This document shows positions 8,719 to 18,803 of a stretch of DNA of 64,000 nt, piece by piece. The stretch comes from CAYNRE01 sp964399535. Its GTDB lineage: Bacteria > Planctomycetota > Planctomycetia > Pirellulales > CAYNRE01. The first letter of the stretch is position 1; each line of letters opens with the position of its first letter. The DNA is taken from NCBI GenBank assembly GCA_964399535.1, contig CAYNRE010000032.1, forward strand, positions 62,001 through 126,000, given 5' to 3'. Position numbers and translations under genes: made by a program. The notes beneath the pieces are model-generated. The model worked only from the letters and a program-made list of their open reading frames with translations, ran no database searches and was not told the DNA's origin.

Positions 8719-10143
8719 ATGAGCGAGTTTCGCACCGAGCGCGATTCGATGGGCCAGGTGCGGGTGCCGGCCCAAGCCTACTACGGCGCGCAGACGCAAC
8801 GCGCGGTTGAAAACTTTCCCGTCTCGGGGTGGCCGCTGCCGGGTCCACTGATTCGGAGCCTGGGCCTGGTGAAATACGCCGCGGCCATCGCCAACCGCGA
8901 TTTGGGAAAGCTGACCCAGACGGGCAAAAACCGCTTGAACGAGGCCCAGGTCCAGGCCCTGCTCCAGGCTTGCCAGGAGGTGTTCGAGGGCAAGTTCGAC
9001 GATCAGTTCCCGGTCGACGTTTTTCAAACCGGTTCGGGCACCTCGAGCAACATGAACGCCAACGAGGTGATTGCCAATCGGGCGATCGAGATCCTCGGGG
9101 GCGACCGGATGGCGGCCGACAAGCCGATTCATCCCAACGACCACGTCAACATGGGGCAAAGCACCAACGACATGTTTCCCACGGCGATTCATGTAGCCGT
9201 GGCGATCGAGATTCACGGTCGATTGGTGCCCGCCCTCGAACAACTGGCCGAAGTGCTCGAAGCCAAGGCCCAGCAGTGGGATTCGATCATTAAGATCGGG
9301 CGCACCCACCTGGCCGATGCCACGCCGCTGCGCCTGGGGCAGGAAATCGGAGGACTGGCACGACAGATTCGCCTCTCGATCGAGCGGGCGGGCCGCGCCG
9401 CGGGCGCGGTGCTCGAGCTGCCCGCCGGCGGTACAGCCGTGGGTACCGGCATCAACACGCATCCCGAGTTTGGCGCCCGCGTGGCCCGGGTGCTGGCGGA
9501 AAAAACCGGGCTGGGCTTTGTCGAAGCGGCCGACCATTTCGAGGCCAACGCCCAGCGCGACGGCCTGGTCGAGTGCCACGGCCAACTACGCACCATCGCC
9601 GTTACGCTGTTCAACGTGTCGAACAACATTCGCTGGCTGGGTTCGGGCCCCCGCTGCGGGTTCTATGAAGTGCAGCTTCCCGACCGCCAGCCCGGCAGCT
9701 CGATCATGCCCGGCAAAGTAAACCCGGTGATGTGCGAAAGCATGATGCAAGTGGCCGCCCGGGTCATGGGCAACGACCAGGCGATGGCCGTGAGCGGCGC
9801 GGCGGGCGGCCAGTTTCAGCTCAACATTATGATGCCCATGATGGGTCACACGGCCCTGGAAAGCGTCCACCTGCTGTCGAAGGTCACGCGGGCCTTCGTC
9901 GACTTCTGTGCCTTGGAGATGGAAGCCAACGAAGAGGCTTGCCGGGGCGCGGTGGAAAAAAGCCTGGCGATGGTGACCAGCCTGAATCCGCTGGTCGGCT
10001 ACGAGAAGGCGGCGGCCCTGGCCAAAGAGGCCTTCAAGTCGGGTAAGACCATCCGCCAATTGTGCCAGGAACAGGGCGTGGTGGAACCGGCGGCGCTGGA
10101 AAAGGCGCTCGACCCCTGGAGCATGACCGAACCCCACGCCTAG
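8719..10143 (+). CDS. fumC: Fumarate hydratase, class II
   Basis: 474 residues, a normal length for the oxygen-stable, cluster-free homotetrameric fumarase that hydrates fumarate to malate. It has the superfamily signature GSSIMPGKVNP (about 325-335, containing the catalytic Ser), GRTHLADATPL near 195 (catalytic His region), and GSGTSSNMNANEV near 104-116, which separates fumarases from argininosuccinate lyases. Aspartate ammonia-lyase shares much of this, but the context right after sdhCAB strongly favours fumarase. Probably a separate transcript from sdhCAB because of the 331-base gap. Confidence 0.94.
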   Translation: MSEFRTERDSMGQVRVPAQAYYGAQTQRAVENFPVSGWPLPGPLIRSLGLVKYAAAIANRDLGKLTQTGKNRLNEAQVQALLQACQEVFEGKFDDQFPVDVFQTGSGTSSNMNANEVIANRAIEILGGDRMAADKPIHPNDHVNMGQSTNDMFPTAIHVAVAIEIHGRLVPALEQLAEVLEAKAQQWDSIIKIGRTHLADATPLRLGQEIGGLARQIRLSIERAGRAAGAVLELPAGGTAVGTGINTHPEFGARVARVLAEKTGLGFVEAADHFEANAQRDGLVECHGQLRTIAVTLFNVSNNIRWLGSGPRCGFYEVQLPDRQPGSSIMPGKVNPVMCESMMQVAARVMGNDQAMAVSGAAGGQFQLNIMMPMMGHTALESVHLLSKVTRAFVDFCALEMEANEEACRGAVEKSLAMVTSLNPLVGYEKAAALAKEAFKSGKTIRQLCQEQGVVEPAALEKALDPWSMTEPHA

Positions 10144-10239
10144 CGCGGCGGGATTGAGCGCTGACAAGCAATTGAATCGAGCGAAGGCCCCCCGGGGGAT
10201 TTCTGCTCGCAAAGCCCCCCGATCAAGGAGGATCGCCGG

Positions 10240-11622
10240 ATGGCTGGAAACCGTTGTTTACAGGGCGTTTTGCCGCTGGTTCTGGGGCTAGCCCTGGTGC
10301 CTGCCTGGGTCGGGGCGCAACCGCCCGAACGGCCCACCGCCCCCCGGCCGCGCTCCGCGCCGCGCAGCCGTCCCGAGCGCTCGGGCACGGTCGATCGCCG
10401 GGCAGAGCTGGAATCCATCTTTCGCGATAGCCAGTTGGCCAAGTCGGCCGAGCAGCTCAGCGAAATTTTGCGCCGGCTCGATCCGATCTTGCGGGCGCGA
10501 CTGCCTAAGGGCCAGGGATTGTACGCGCGGCAACTGGCCGCCTGGGCGCATCACCGCCGGGGCATGAGGCGCATTGACGCCGATCAGGCCGACCTGGCGC
10601 TGGCCGACTTTGAAGCGGCCGTTCGCCTGGATCCCAACCATTGGGAGGCCCTGCACCAGCGGGCCGTCAGCTATGCCGAAGCGGGCCGAACCGCCGACGC
10701 CCTGGCCGATTTAGATCGCCTGATCGAATTGGCGCCCGATCACCCCGATGGCTGGTTCAACCGGGCCCAACTCCGACTGGCCGAGGGGAACGTCGAAGGG
10801 GCGGTCGACGACCTGAAGCACGCCGTCAGCCTTCGGCCAGACGATAGCGATTACTGGGCCCTACGAGGCGAAGCCTGGCTGGCGCTGGGCGAGTATGCCA
10901 GCGCCCTGGGCGATTTGGACGAAGCGATCCGCCTCGAGCCGGCGCTGGCCGAAGCATACGCGGCCCGGGCGGAAGTGCAGATTGGCATGGAACACTGGCG
11001 CGACGCGGCCCGCGACTATCGTTCGGCCATCCGCATCGATCCCGAGCTGGGCCGGGCCTATCGCGGCGCGGCCTGGTTGATGGCCACCTGCCCCGAACCC
11101 GGTCTGCGCCAACCCGAGATGGCCCTGCGCGCCGCCCAGAAGGCCCGCGAGATCGAGGGGGACGAAGACCCTGGCGTGATCGAAGTGTGGGCCGCGGCGC
11201 TGGCCAGCGCCGGCCGATACCACGAGGCGGTACAGCAACAGCAGCGCGTCGTCGATCTGGTTGGCTCGGACCTGGAGGAACCGCGAGACCGGTTGGCGTT
11301 GTACGCGGCGGGCAGGCCCTTCCTCTCGGGACCCGAGCGTGAACCCGACGAACTGAGCGGCGCCGGCCGACCGGGCATCGATTTCGATCTGGTGTTGGGG
11401 GGTTCGCGGTCTGCACCTGAGGGTGAAGACGAACGAGCCCTGGACCCGGCCCCTCGCTCCGAGCTTCGCTCGAGCGGCGTGGAACTGGCCGGCGCCCAGG
11501 AGCCCGCCGACGGCGCGGCCGAGCAGCCCACGCAGGCCGTTTGGAAGGCGGCCACGGGCGGCCCGCTCCCTCGGTCGAAACCAACCTCGCAGGGATCGGG
11601 TTGGGTTCGCCCGCGGCGGTAA
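10240..11622 (+). CDS. Exported TPR-repeat protein
   Basis: 460 residues. Residues 1-26 are a signal peptide (hydrophobic LPLVLGLALVPAWVGA, likely cleaved before QPPE). About 109-345 form at least five tetratricopeptide repeats with the usual A-x-x-x-L-D-P rhythm (AVRLDPNHWEAL, AIRLEPALAEAY, AIRIDPELGRAY), a protein-binding scaffold. The Arg/Pro-rich linker after the signal and the last 100 residues are low-complexity. The ATG has a strong AAGGAGGA nine bases upstream. Partner unknown; it faces the MMPL transporter gene tail-to-tail. Confidence 0.8.
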   Translation: MAGNRCLQGVLPLVLGLALVPAWVGAQPPERPTAPRPRSAPRSRPERSGTVDRRAELESIFRDSQLAKSAEQLSEILRRLDPILRARLPKGQGLYARQLAAWAHHRRGMRRIDADQADLALADFEAAVRLDPNHWEALHQRAVSYAEAGRTADALADLDRLIELAPDHPDGWFNRAQLRLAEGNVEGAVDDLKHAVSLRPDDSDYWALRGEAWLALGEYASALGDLDEAIRLEPALAEAYAARAEVQIGMEHWRDAARDYRSAIRIDPELGRAYRGAAWLMATCPEPGLRQPEMALRAAQKAREIEGDEDPGVIEVWAAALASAGRYHEAVQQQQRVVDLVGSDLEEPRDRLALYAAGRPFLSGPEREPDELSGAGRPGIDFDLVLGGSRSAPEGEDERALDPAPRSELRSSGVELAGAQEPADGAAEQPTQAVWKAATGGPLPRSKPTSQGSGWVRPRR

Positions 11623-11676
11623 TCGCCCTCTCCGCCTCGTTCGCCGTTATTGGGCCCACGGAATTGCTTGAGCCGT

Positions 11677-14058
11677 TTAAGGCACCGCTTCCGTAGGCCG
11701 AGGAGCCGGGGAATCGGTAGCCCGCTCGTTCGGCGGCGCGCAATCCTCGGGGGCGGCGTCCGGCGTGGCCCGCCGGGCCAATAGGGCCAAGAAGGCCGGC
11801 ACCATCACGGTGCGGACCACGAAGGTGTCGAGCAATATGCCCAGCGTCAGGGCAAACCCCAACACCACGATGCCGCGCAGCGCACCGGTGGTCATGGAAA
11901 CGAACGAGCCAGCCATGATCACGCCGCAACTAGTGATGATGCCGCTGGTGGAGTACACCGCCCGCCGCAGACCGGTCATGGGGTCGGTCCGCGCTTGCTC
12001 CTCGAGCACGCGCGAAACCAGGTAGATGTTGTAGTCTTCACCCACCGCGACCAGGATGACGAAAAGGAACAGCGGCACCTTCCAATCCAGCCCGTGAAAG
12101 GCCGAGCCGAACCAGGCGGCCGAGATCCACTCCGTGGCGCCAATGGTGACCAGGTAGCTGAAAAGTACCGTGGCGATCAGGTACAGACAAACCACGGGTC
12201 GGCGGAGCAGCAACAGCAACACCACCAGCACGGCCGCCGTGACCAGAACTTGAATGCGCGATTGATCACTCTCGGTCACCGTCTGCAGGTCGCGATTTCC
12301 CGAGGTCGTTCCGGCGAAGAAAAACTCGCTGTCGTGCCACTGGGAATCCGGATCGCGAGCCAGCTTGGCCAGCCGCTGATCGATCTCACCCAAGAGCTGC
12401 ACGCTGTCGGCGGCGAATGGGTCGCGGTCGAACACGACGTCGAAGCGGGTTACCTGCCCGTCCCAGGGCGGGGTCGAACTGAGATAGTTTTCCCGGGCGG
12501 CGTGATGCTTGCGCGCGGCCGCTTTCTTCAGGTTGAGCGGATTCACATAGGGCGGCTCGCCGAGTGGCTCAACCAGGCTTCGCACGCTGGCCACCCCGGG
12601 AATCTCGTAAAGCATTCGGGTCAGGGTGGCGATGTTTCGCTCTCCCTCGCGTGTCGCCAGTCCGCCAGTGGGGCGGCGGGCAACCACGGTGAGCGGACCG
12701 ATATCGCCGGGAGAAAAATAGCGCTGCAAGCTGCGGGTGCCGACGATGCTGGGCCGGGTGTCGTCCAGATCGCGGAGCAAGTCGTACGAAATCGGCACCT
12801 CCCAGCCGGCCACCGCCCAGGGCAAAAGCAAGAGCAAACAGGCTCCCAAAACCGTGGCCGGGCGGGTGAGAACCCATTCCGAGAGCCCCCCCCAAAACCG
12901 GTCCCAGCGGCTCCGTGGGCTTCCCGCCGAGCGGCGCTCTGCGGAATCGTCGGCAGCCTGGCCCAGGCCCAAGGGCCAGAACACCAGCGGTCCGCAAGCC
13001 CGCATCAGCGCCGGCGAAAGGGTCAGGCAAGCCAGCAGGGTTACGCTGAGACAAATCGCGATGACCGGGCCGCTATAGCGAAACTTGCCGAAGTCGGCGA
13101 AGAACATCATGGCCAGCCCGGCGATGGTCGTCATCGCGCTTCCGACCAAGGCGCCCGAGACTCGGCCCAAGGCCACGGCGGTCGCCTGGGCGCGGTCGAA
13201 CCCGCGGGCCAGTTCCTCGCGAAAACGGGCAATGAGGAACAAGCAGTAGTCGGTTCCGCCGCCGAAGAGGATGACGATTACGAAAATCTTGGTCGTCTTG
13301 AAAATCTTGAAATCGAGCCAACTCCATTGCGTTGCGCAGGCCACGAGGTTCATCGCCACGCTGGCCGAGACCAGCATGGTGACGATCGGAATCAACACCA
13401 AGATGGGTGCCCGGTAGACCACTATGAGAATCAGAATCACCAGCACGAGCGTGCTGAGCTCGATATTGGCGATGCTTTCCTTGGCGGCCGAAAGCGCGTC
13501 GCCCCCGATGGCCGCCGAGCCCGTAATGCCCAGCGACAGTCCGGGGGGAAACCCCGGCTGGGCGCGCACCTCATCGAGCAACTGGCGCACCCGTGCAAGC
13601 ACGCGGATATTGTCCGTGGCCATCAGTTCGTTGGACAACTCCACGATGACCAGCACCGCCTGGCCGCCCGTGGTGCGGGGCCGGCTCAGCAACCGCTTGC
13701 CCAAGAGCTTATCGCGATGAGTGAGCACCCGCGCCACGGGCAAGTCGGCCGCGGCCGGGGCTTGAAACATCTCGGCCAGGCGATCGGCTACCCCGAAATC
13801 GGCCTGGTGCAACTGGTCGTCGTCGCGCGAAACGATCAGCACCACCTGGCTCTTGGCCTTGGCATCGGGAAACGCCTCGGCCAGCAGCCGCTCCGCCCGC
13901 ACGCTCGACATCGTCGTCGGCAAATAGGCCAGGTCGCCGTCGTGGGTTACGTCGTCCCACTTGGGGGCGAGCCGAAAAAGCAGCGCCGCGACCAGAACCC
14001 AGGCGACGATCAGCAGCCACCAGAATCCCGATACAAATTTGCCTAGCTGCCGGAACAC
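11677..14058 (-). CDS. MMPL/RND-family membrane transporter
   Basis: 793 residues. Two repeats, each with one helix, a large extracytoplasmic loop and a bundle of five helices, as in the MmpL/HpnN branch of the RND superfamily, which exports lipids or hopanoids using the proton gradient. The helix carrying the proton-relay Asp-Tyr pair is visible in both halves: GGGTDYCLFLIARFREEL (about residue 265) and VAVGEDYNIYLVSRVLEE (about 680). The C-terminal tail is Pro/Ala-rich. The start is GTG at 14058 with GAGG upstream (MFRQLGKFVSGFWW). No periplasmic adaptor or outer-membrane partner is nearby, so the substrate cannot be inferred. Confidence 0.88.
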   Translation of the reverse strand: MFRQLGKFVSGFWWLLIVAWVLVAALLFRLAPKWDDVTHDGDLAYLPTTMSSVRAERLLAEAFPDAKAKSQVVLIVSRDDDQLHQADFGVADRLAEMFQAPAAADLPVARVLTHRDKLLGKRLLSRPRTTGGQAVLVIVELSNELMATDNIRVLARVRQLLDEVRAQPGFPPGLSLGITGSAAIGGDALSAAKESIANIELSTLVLVILILIVVYRAPILVLIPIVTMLVSASVAMNLVACATQWSWLDFKIFKTTKIFVIVILFGGGTDYCLFLIARFREELARGFDRAQATAVALGRVSGALVGSAMTTIAGLAMMFFADFGKFRYSGPVIAICLSVTLLACLTLSPALMRACGPLVFWPLGLGQAADDSAERRSAGSPRSRWDRFWGGLSEWVLTRPATVLGACLLLLLPWAVAGWEVPISYDLLRDLDDTRPSIVGTRSLQRYFSPGDIGPLTVVARRPTGGLATREGERNIATLTRMLYEIPGVASVRSLVEPLGEPPYVNPLNLKKAAARKHHAARENYLSSTPPWDGQVTRFDVVFDRDPFAADSVQLLGEIDQRLAKLARDPDSQWHDSEFFFAGTTSGNRDLQTVTESDQSRIQVLVTAAVLVVLLLLLRRPVVCLYLIATVLFSYLVTIGATEWISAAWFGSAFHGLDWKVPLFLFVILVAVGEDYNIYLVSRVLEEQARTDPMTGLRRAVYSTSGIITSCGVIMAGSFVSMTTGALRGIVVLGFALTLGILLDTFVVRTVMVPAFLALLARRATPDAAPEDCAPPNERATDSPAPRPTEAVP

Positions 14059-14349
14059 GAATCAGCCTCGGACGGAGGGGAGCACGCGGCGGGCCGCGGC
14101 AGGTGGGGGGGCCGGGTCCCGGCGGCTCCATCTCGACCGGGAGGTTAACACGGGCGGGTAGCGCGGAAGCCGTAGCGGCGGTACCGCTACGACGAGAACA
14201 TTCTAGCCTCGCCGGGGGCGCGATCCAAGAAAGCTCTGGCTTGCCGTCCCCCCGCAGGGGCAAACGCGCACCCTGCGAGCGCCAGGTTCTGCTTGGATCA
14301 TCGGGGAATCTTCGGAGCGCCGGGGTGACCTAGAAGCACCGCGAGCGGC

Positions 14350-16248
14350 TCAGCTTGTGCCACTTTGGCCGGCGCGCCTGGAACCCTGCCACACGTACAG
14401 GTCGCTCCCCGAAATGGCAGCCACGCTGCTTGAGGAAATTGCGATCGGCCCTGGATCGGCGCCGGTGGCCGAGCGCCAACGAATCGAGCCGTCGGGACGA
14501 CCAAGAAACAATTCACCGCCGAGAAAGAACGCGCGAACCGGGGGGTCATCGCCCGCGGCGTAGTACACCGCATCGGGAATCTCGGGGGGCGCCGCCCGTC
14601 GCGGCGGACCCGCCGTTGTGCTCCAGGCCGCTTCACCCTGGGGTCCGCGAATCACCAGGCCGTTTCCGCAGGACGCGGTTCGCCAGGGCTCGAAATCCAA
14701 CGGCTCCCGCCAGACGGTTCGGCCTTCGTGATCGCGAAACAGCACCTGGCGTGTCGGCCGATCGACCAGAAAGAATCCCTCTTCGCTGCCCGAAACGAGT
14801 AGATCATTCGAGCAACCGCTGGGGGGCAGCTCGAGCGGCTCGCCCGCCAGGCTGAACCAGGCACAGGGCCGCTCGTCGCTAGTGACCAAGATTTGCTGGC
14901 CGCTGGCCGCCACCTGACCAGCGGCGGGCACACGTACGGACCAACTGCGCTCGCCGTCGTTCCAAACGCGCGAGATCCGCTCATGTTCTTCGACCATCAG
15001 GAACTCACGCTGTCCCAGCGGCAGGACCTGACTCAAATCGTCCCAATCCGTGGGCAAGATCTCGGATTGGTTCAGGCCCGGATCGTAGAGCAGCAGTTGG
15101 CGCGAAGCGAAGACCAACAGTTGCTGATCGCAGGCCCAAAGGAACCGGCCACCGCGCCGCACTGCTTCCGAGCTATGGAGCGGTTTCGCGGAATGGTTCG
15201 TCGGATCGTACACCTCGAGCACCCCGCGGGCAGTGAGCGCGGCGATCCGGCAAGGGCTGTCGAGCCAGGCCAGCCTGGAGAGAGGGGCTTCGTCCGCGGG
15301 AGTCGCCAACCGGGCCCGCCAGCTCGCGCGTGCCCGCTGGGCGCCACCCGTAGGCGGCGCTGTGCGCGGACGAGCGGGTTGCCGGTCACTGGCCAGGTCG
15401 ACCGATACCAAGTGGCCGGCGGCGGTGCCCCAGGTACAGCGATTGCCCAAGGGGGCCATCGCCAGGTCGACCAGTTCGCCCCGGCAATCGCAACCAGCGA
15501 TGGGCGTTCGCTCGGGGCCCAGCCAACTGAGCCGGCCGCCCAACTCGGCGCAGACCAACTGCGCACCATCGGCCGAAACCGAAACCCGAGTGAGCGCCCC
15601 CGTGCTGGTGATTTCGCGGCGTTTTTCGCCGGTGATGGATAATCGCAACAGCCCCTGGTGGTACGCGGCCAGCCAAAGATCGCCACCCCGTGCATCGATC
15701 GCCAGGCCCCCCAGTCGCACCGTTAGGCGGCGCTGCCAGGCGATTTGTCCTCGGGGGTTGATCGCCACCACGTAGCCCGTTTCGGTTGCCCCGATCACCA
15801 GGGGATGGGCATCGCAGAAGGTGAGCCAAAGAGGGGCCTGTTCGCAGTGCAGCGAGCAGCCTCGTCGTCCCAAGGGGTCCAACAGAATCAGTTCGCCCGC
15901 GGCCGTGACGACCGCCGCCTGAACGCCGGCGGTGTCGATGGCCACCGTGCGAAGGGGCTGGCCCAACTCGAGATGCCAAACGGGATTCAAGGAACCGTCG
16001 TCGCGCGCGGACAGCCACCACAGGTCGCCCGAGGAACTGGCCGCTACCAGTTCGCGGCCATCGACGGTGGGGGCCACCGCGGCCAAGGCCTTGCCCGCCG
16101 ACCAGCGGGCGCGGAGCGAGCCTTGCGAACCGAGGCGGTAGAGCCACCCCCCCTGGTCCCAAGCGAATATCTCGCCCGATTCACGCGCCAACCGCAACCC
16201 GGCCAGGGGCAGATCGGTCCAGAATTCCCAACGTGGCTCGATCGACAT
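14350..16248 (-). CDS. Beta-propeller-like protein of unknown function
   Basis: 632 residues with no signal peptide or membrane segment. Successive short strand-rich blocks have the form G-x-L-W/I-x-L followed by a Gly/Asp turn (for example GEIFAWDQGGWLYRL, GDLWWLSARDDG, GELILLDPLGRRG, GVLEVYDPTN), as in WD40/PQQ-like propellers. No enzyme motif was found. Several Cys residues are scattered through it. It is transcribed away from the small membrane protein at 16558. A structural or scaffold role in the cytoplasm is the most that can be said. Confidence 0.6.
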   Translation of the reverse strand: MSIEPRWEFWTDLPLAGLRLARESGEIFAWDQGGWLYRLGSQGSLRARWSAGKALAAVAPTVDGRELVAASSSGDLWWLSARDDGSLNPVWHLELGQPLRTVAIDTAGVQAAVVTAAGELILLDPLGRRGCSLHCEQAPLWLTFCDAHPLVIGATETGYVVAINPRGQIAWQRRLTVRLGGLAIDARGGDLWLAAYHQGLLRLSITGEKRREITSTGALTRVSVSADGAQLVCAELGGRLSWLGPERTPIAGCDCRGELVDLAMAPLGNRCTWGTAAGHLVSVDLASDRQPARPRTAPPTGGAQRARASWRARLATPADEAPLSRLAWLDSPCRIAALTARGVLEVYDPTNHSAKPLHSSEAVRRGGRFLWACDQQLLVFASRQLLLYDPGLNQSEILPTDWDDLSQVLPLGQREFLMVEEHERISRVWNDGERSWSVRVPAAGQVAASGQQILVTSDERPCAWFSLAGEPLELPPSGCSNDLLVSGSEEGFFLVDRPTRQVLFRDHEGRTVWREPLDFEPWRTASCGNGLVIRGPQGEAAWSTTAGPPRRAAPPEIPDAVYYAAGDDPPVRAFFLGGELFLGRPDGSIRWRSATGADPGPIAISSSSVAAISGSDLYVWQGSRRAGQSGTS

Positions 16249-16396
16249 CGGTGCGAATGGGGCTGCAAGGCGAAAACCGAACGCCTGGGGGTTTCAACCA
16301 AAGGCGGCGCACTTGGGCTGGCGAAATGGTACGTCCCTTCGGGCCGAGTCCAGGCGGTTAGAGTCTAGCGGCGGGGTACGCCCCGGGCCATTGGCC

Positions 16397-16424
16397 TTGA
16401 AATAATCAACCTCGCGGTTATGGT
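16397..16424 (+). promoter_or_regulatory. Putative promoter of the small membrane protein gene
   Basis: TTGAAA (16397-16402), a 16-base spacer and TATGGT (16419-16424): five and four of six consensus matches. It sits in the 309-base divergent gap 16249-16557, in a locally AT-richer patch. The rest of the gap shows nothing recognisable. Confidence 0.35.
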
Positions 16425-16557
16425 TCCCTTAGCGAGCTGCGTTGGCAGGCAACGGGCCAATGGCCACGGTGAACGCGGCGATCGGTCCGTCGCGCCGGTG
16501 ATTGCCGCGCGATGCCTCCCCCACCGCGACGTATTCTTGCGAGCTGCGCAACTGAGC

Positions 16558-16812
16558 ATGAGCCCTCAGCGCTCCATTTCACTGATTATGGTCGGGCTTC
16601 TGGCCTGGGGCTTGTTTCACGCCGTGGGGGCGTATCGCTACAACCAAAGCCCCTGGCGAGCCCTGGTGGTGCTGGCCTGTTCGCTGGGATTCCTTGGGTT
16701 CTGGCGCATGATGCTCGCCCTGCGCGGAGCTCGGCTCGAGCGCCAGGCGAGTCGGCTGCGCGACGCACACGCGATTGCCCCCGAAACTTCGGGCAGCCGC
16801 GAGGCGCGCTAA
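16558..16812 (+). CDS. Small two-helix membrane protein, unknown function
   Basis: 84 residues starting at ATG 16558 (MSPQRSISLIMVGLLAW). There are two hydrophobic segments, about 6-24 and 34-52, with the short polar loop YRYNQSPW between them and a basic then acidic C-terminal tail that is likely cytoplasmic. The frame is open further upstream to 16420, but that part is non-hydrophobic and looks non-coding. It lies 186 bases before the keto-acid decarboxylase on the same strand. No family recognised. Confidence 0.55.
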   Translation: MSPQRSISLIMVGLLAWGLFHAVGAYRYNQSPWRALVVLACSLGFLGFWRMMLALRGARLERQASRLRDAHAIAPETSGSREAR

Positions 16813-16998
16813 TCCCCGCTCGGCCGCGGGGGGTGTCTTCGGCGCGGCGCGGCAGCCATTCCCCGGCATCGCCCTCCGCGCCCTGCCCCCGTTTCGGCCC
16901 CCTACCCTATGATGGTAAGCAGCCAGCCGAGCGGGGCGACGGACGGCAGCGGGCCCATCCCCCTGGCGGGCAAGCACCGTGGCAAGGAACCCCTAGCG

Positions 16999-18699
16999 AT
17001 GTCGCAACTCGATTCGATTCGGCCCTCGCAGCCAGTGCCAGCCGGTACCCGCGTTACTCCGGCCGGCGTGGGCCAGTCGGTGGGCCAGTACCTGATTCAG
17101 CGGTTGCAAGACTACGGCATCCGCCACGTGTTCGGCATTCCCGGCGATTACGTGTTGGCGTTCTATTCGCAGTTGTGCCAGAGCCCAATCCAAGTGATCG
17201 GTTGCACCCGGGAAGACAACGCCGGCTTTGCGGCCGACGCCTATGCCCGCGTGCAGGGCATGGGAGCCGTGTGCGTTACGTACGGCGTGGGGGGCCTGAG
17301 TCTCTGCAATTCGATCGCGGGGGCTTATGCCGAGAAGTCGCCGGTGGTGGTCATCAGCGGCTCGCCGGGGGTGCGCGAGCGCGTGAACAACCCCCTGTTG
17401 CACCACCGGGTGCGCGATTTTCGCACCCAGCTCGAAGTGTTCGAGAAAATCTGCGCGGCCGTGGCCGATTTGAGCGACCCGCAAACCGCATTTCGCGAGA
17501 TCGACCGAGTGCTGGCCATCGCCGAGCGGACCAAGCGGCCGGTTTACATCGAGCTGCCGCGCGACCAGGTGAAGGTCGTGCCCGAAGCACCTTATTCCTA
17601 CGACTACGGCAATCTGACCAGCGACAGCGACGCCCTCGCCGAAGCGGTGAGCGAAGCGGCTCGCTGGATCAACGAAAGCCAGCGTCCGGTAATCATTGCC
17701 GGGGCCGAGATTCATCGCTTCGGCCTGCAAGATGCCCTGCTCGACCTGGCGGTCGGCTCGGGCCTGCCCGTGGCGGCAACCATTCTCGGCAAGAGCGTGA
17801 TCAGCGAGACCCATCCGCTCTACGTGGGTTTGTACGAGGGGGCGATGGGGAGGCCCGAGGTAACCGCCTTCGTCGAAGACAGCGACTGCGTGATCCTGCT
17901 CGGCGAGGCGATGACCGACATCAACATGGGGATCTACACGGCCAAACTCGACCCGGGCAATTGCATTTATGCGACCAGCGAAGAGCTGCGCATCCGACAT
18001 CATCACTTTCACAACGTGCTGATGGCCGATTTCCTGCGCCAGCTGGCGGCGCGGCGCCCGCGGCCGCCGCGGCGCGAGCTGCCGCGCCGCGAGCAGCCCG
18101 CCGAGCAACCCTGGCAACCGCGCCCCGACACCGCCATTACCATCAACCGGCTCATGGCCCGGCTGAATGAGTTGCTCGACGCCAGCACGGTGGTCATCGC
18201 CGATATTGGCGACGCGCTGTTCAGCGCCAGCGAACTGGTGACGCGGGCCCGAACGGAATTCATCAGCCCGGCCTATTACACGTCGATGGGCTTTGCGGTG
18301 CCAGCGGCGGTAGGGGCCGGGTTCGCCCGCCGCGATCAGCGGATCGTCGCCATCGTCGGCGATGGGGCCTTTCAGATGACCGGCATGGAATTCTCGACCC
18401 TGGTGCGCAACCAGTTCGACGCAATTGTGATCCTGCTCGACAACCACGGTTACGGCACCGAACGGTTTCTGCACCCGGGTGATTTCAACGAAATTCACCC
18501 CTGGAACTATCACCGCTTGCCCGAGGTACTGGGAGGGGGCCGAGGCTACCTGGTCGGAAGCGAGACCGAGTTCGACCAGGCTCTGCGCTCGGCTTGGGCC
18601 GATCGCTCGGGACCAAGCCTGATCCAGGTTTCTATCGATCCTGGCGACGTCAGTTCGTCGTTGCGGAGGCTGGCCGAACGGCTGAGCCAGCGGGTTTGA
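16999..18699 (+). CDS. Thiamine-diphosphate 2-keto-acid decarboxylase (pyruvate/indolepyruvate decarboxylase type)
   Basis: 566 residues in three domains: PYR (about 25-190), middle (about 205-345) and PP (about 375-560). It carries the set that defines pyruvate decarboxylases rather than acetolactate synthases: D50 in GIPGDY, E72 in the PYR domain, the adjacent pair H135-H136 in LLHHRVRD, the diphosphate motif G454-D455-G456 through the DN of LLDNHGYG, and E488 just after it. It should convert a 2-keto acid to the aldehyde and CO2; pyruvate, indolepyruvate or branched-chain keto acids are all possible. An Arg/Pro-rich linker at about 350-375 is unusual. The ATG at 16999 has AAGGA upstream and is preferred over 16909. 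No alcohol or aldehyde dehydrogenase gene is adjacent. Confidence 0.85.
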   Translation: MSQLDSIRPSQPVPAGTRVTPAGVGQSVGQYLIQRLQDYGIRHVFGIPGDYVLAFYSQLCQSPIQVIGCTREDNAGFAADAYARVQGMGAVCVTYGVGGLSLCNSIAGAYAEKSPVVVISGSPGVRERVNNPLLHHRVRDFRTQLEVFEKICAAVADLSDPQTAFREIDRVLAIAERTKRPVYIELPRDQVKVVPEAPYSYDYGNLTSDSDALAEAVSEAARWINESQRPVIIAGAEIHRFGLQDALLDLAVGSGLPVAATILGKSVISETHPLYVGLYEGAMGRPEVTAFVEDSDCVILLGEAMTDINMGIYTAKLDPGNCIYATSEELRIRHHHFHNVLMADFLRQLAARRPRPPRRELPRREQPAEQPWQPRPDTAITINRLMARLNELLDASTVVIADIGDALFSASELVTRARTEFISPAYYTSMGFAVPAAVGAGFARRDQRIVAIVGDGAFQMTGMEFSTLVRNQFDAIVILLDNHGYGTERFLHPGDFNEIHPWNYHRLPEVLGGGRGYLVGSETEFDQALRSAWADRSGPSLIQVSIDPGDVSSSLRRLAERLSQRV

Positions 18700-18803
18700 A
18701 ATCGGTAAGAAACGCCGCACCGGGCCACGTCGGGCCGCGGCCAACTGTGCAGGACGGAATCCGTCCGAACTCCTCCGGGGGGCGGAGCCGCCGATCAGGC
18801 TCG

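Noticed and set aside
11995..14046. A 683-codon open frame antisense to the MMPL gene, and similar long antisense frames such as 16993-19140
   Set aside because: They mirror strongly coding genes in GC-rich DNA, have His/Gln/Arg-rich non-globular composition and no motifs; they are composition shadows.
16512..18170. 552-codon plus-strand frame overlapping the decarboxylase
   Set aside because: Arg/Gly/Pro/Ala-rich with no domains, and fully overlapped by a gene with complete catalytic motifs.
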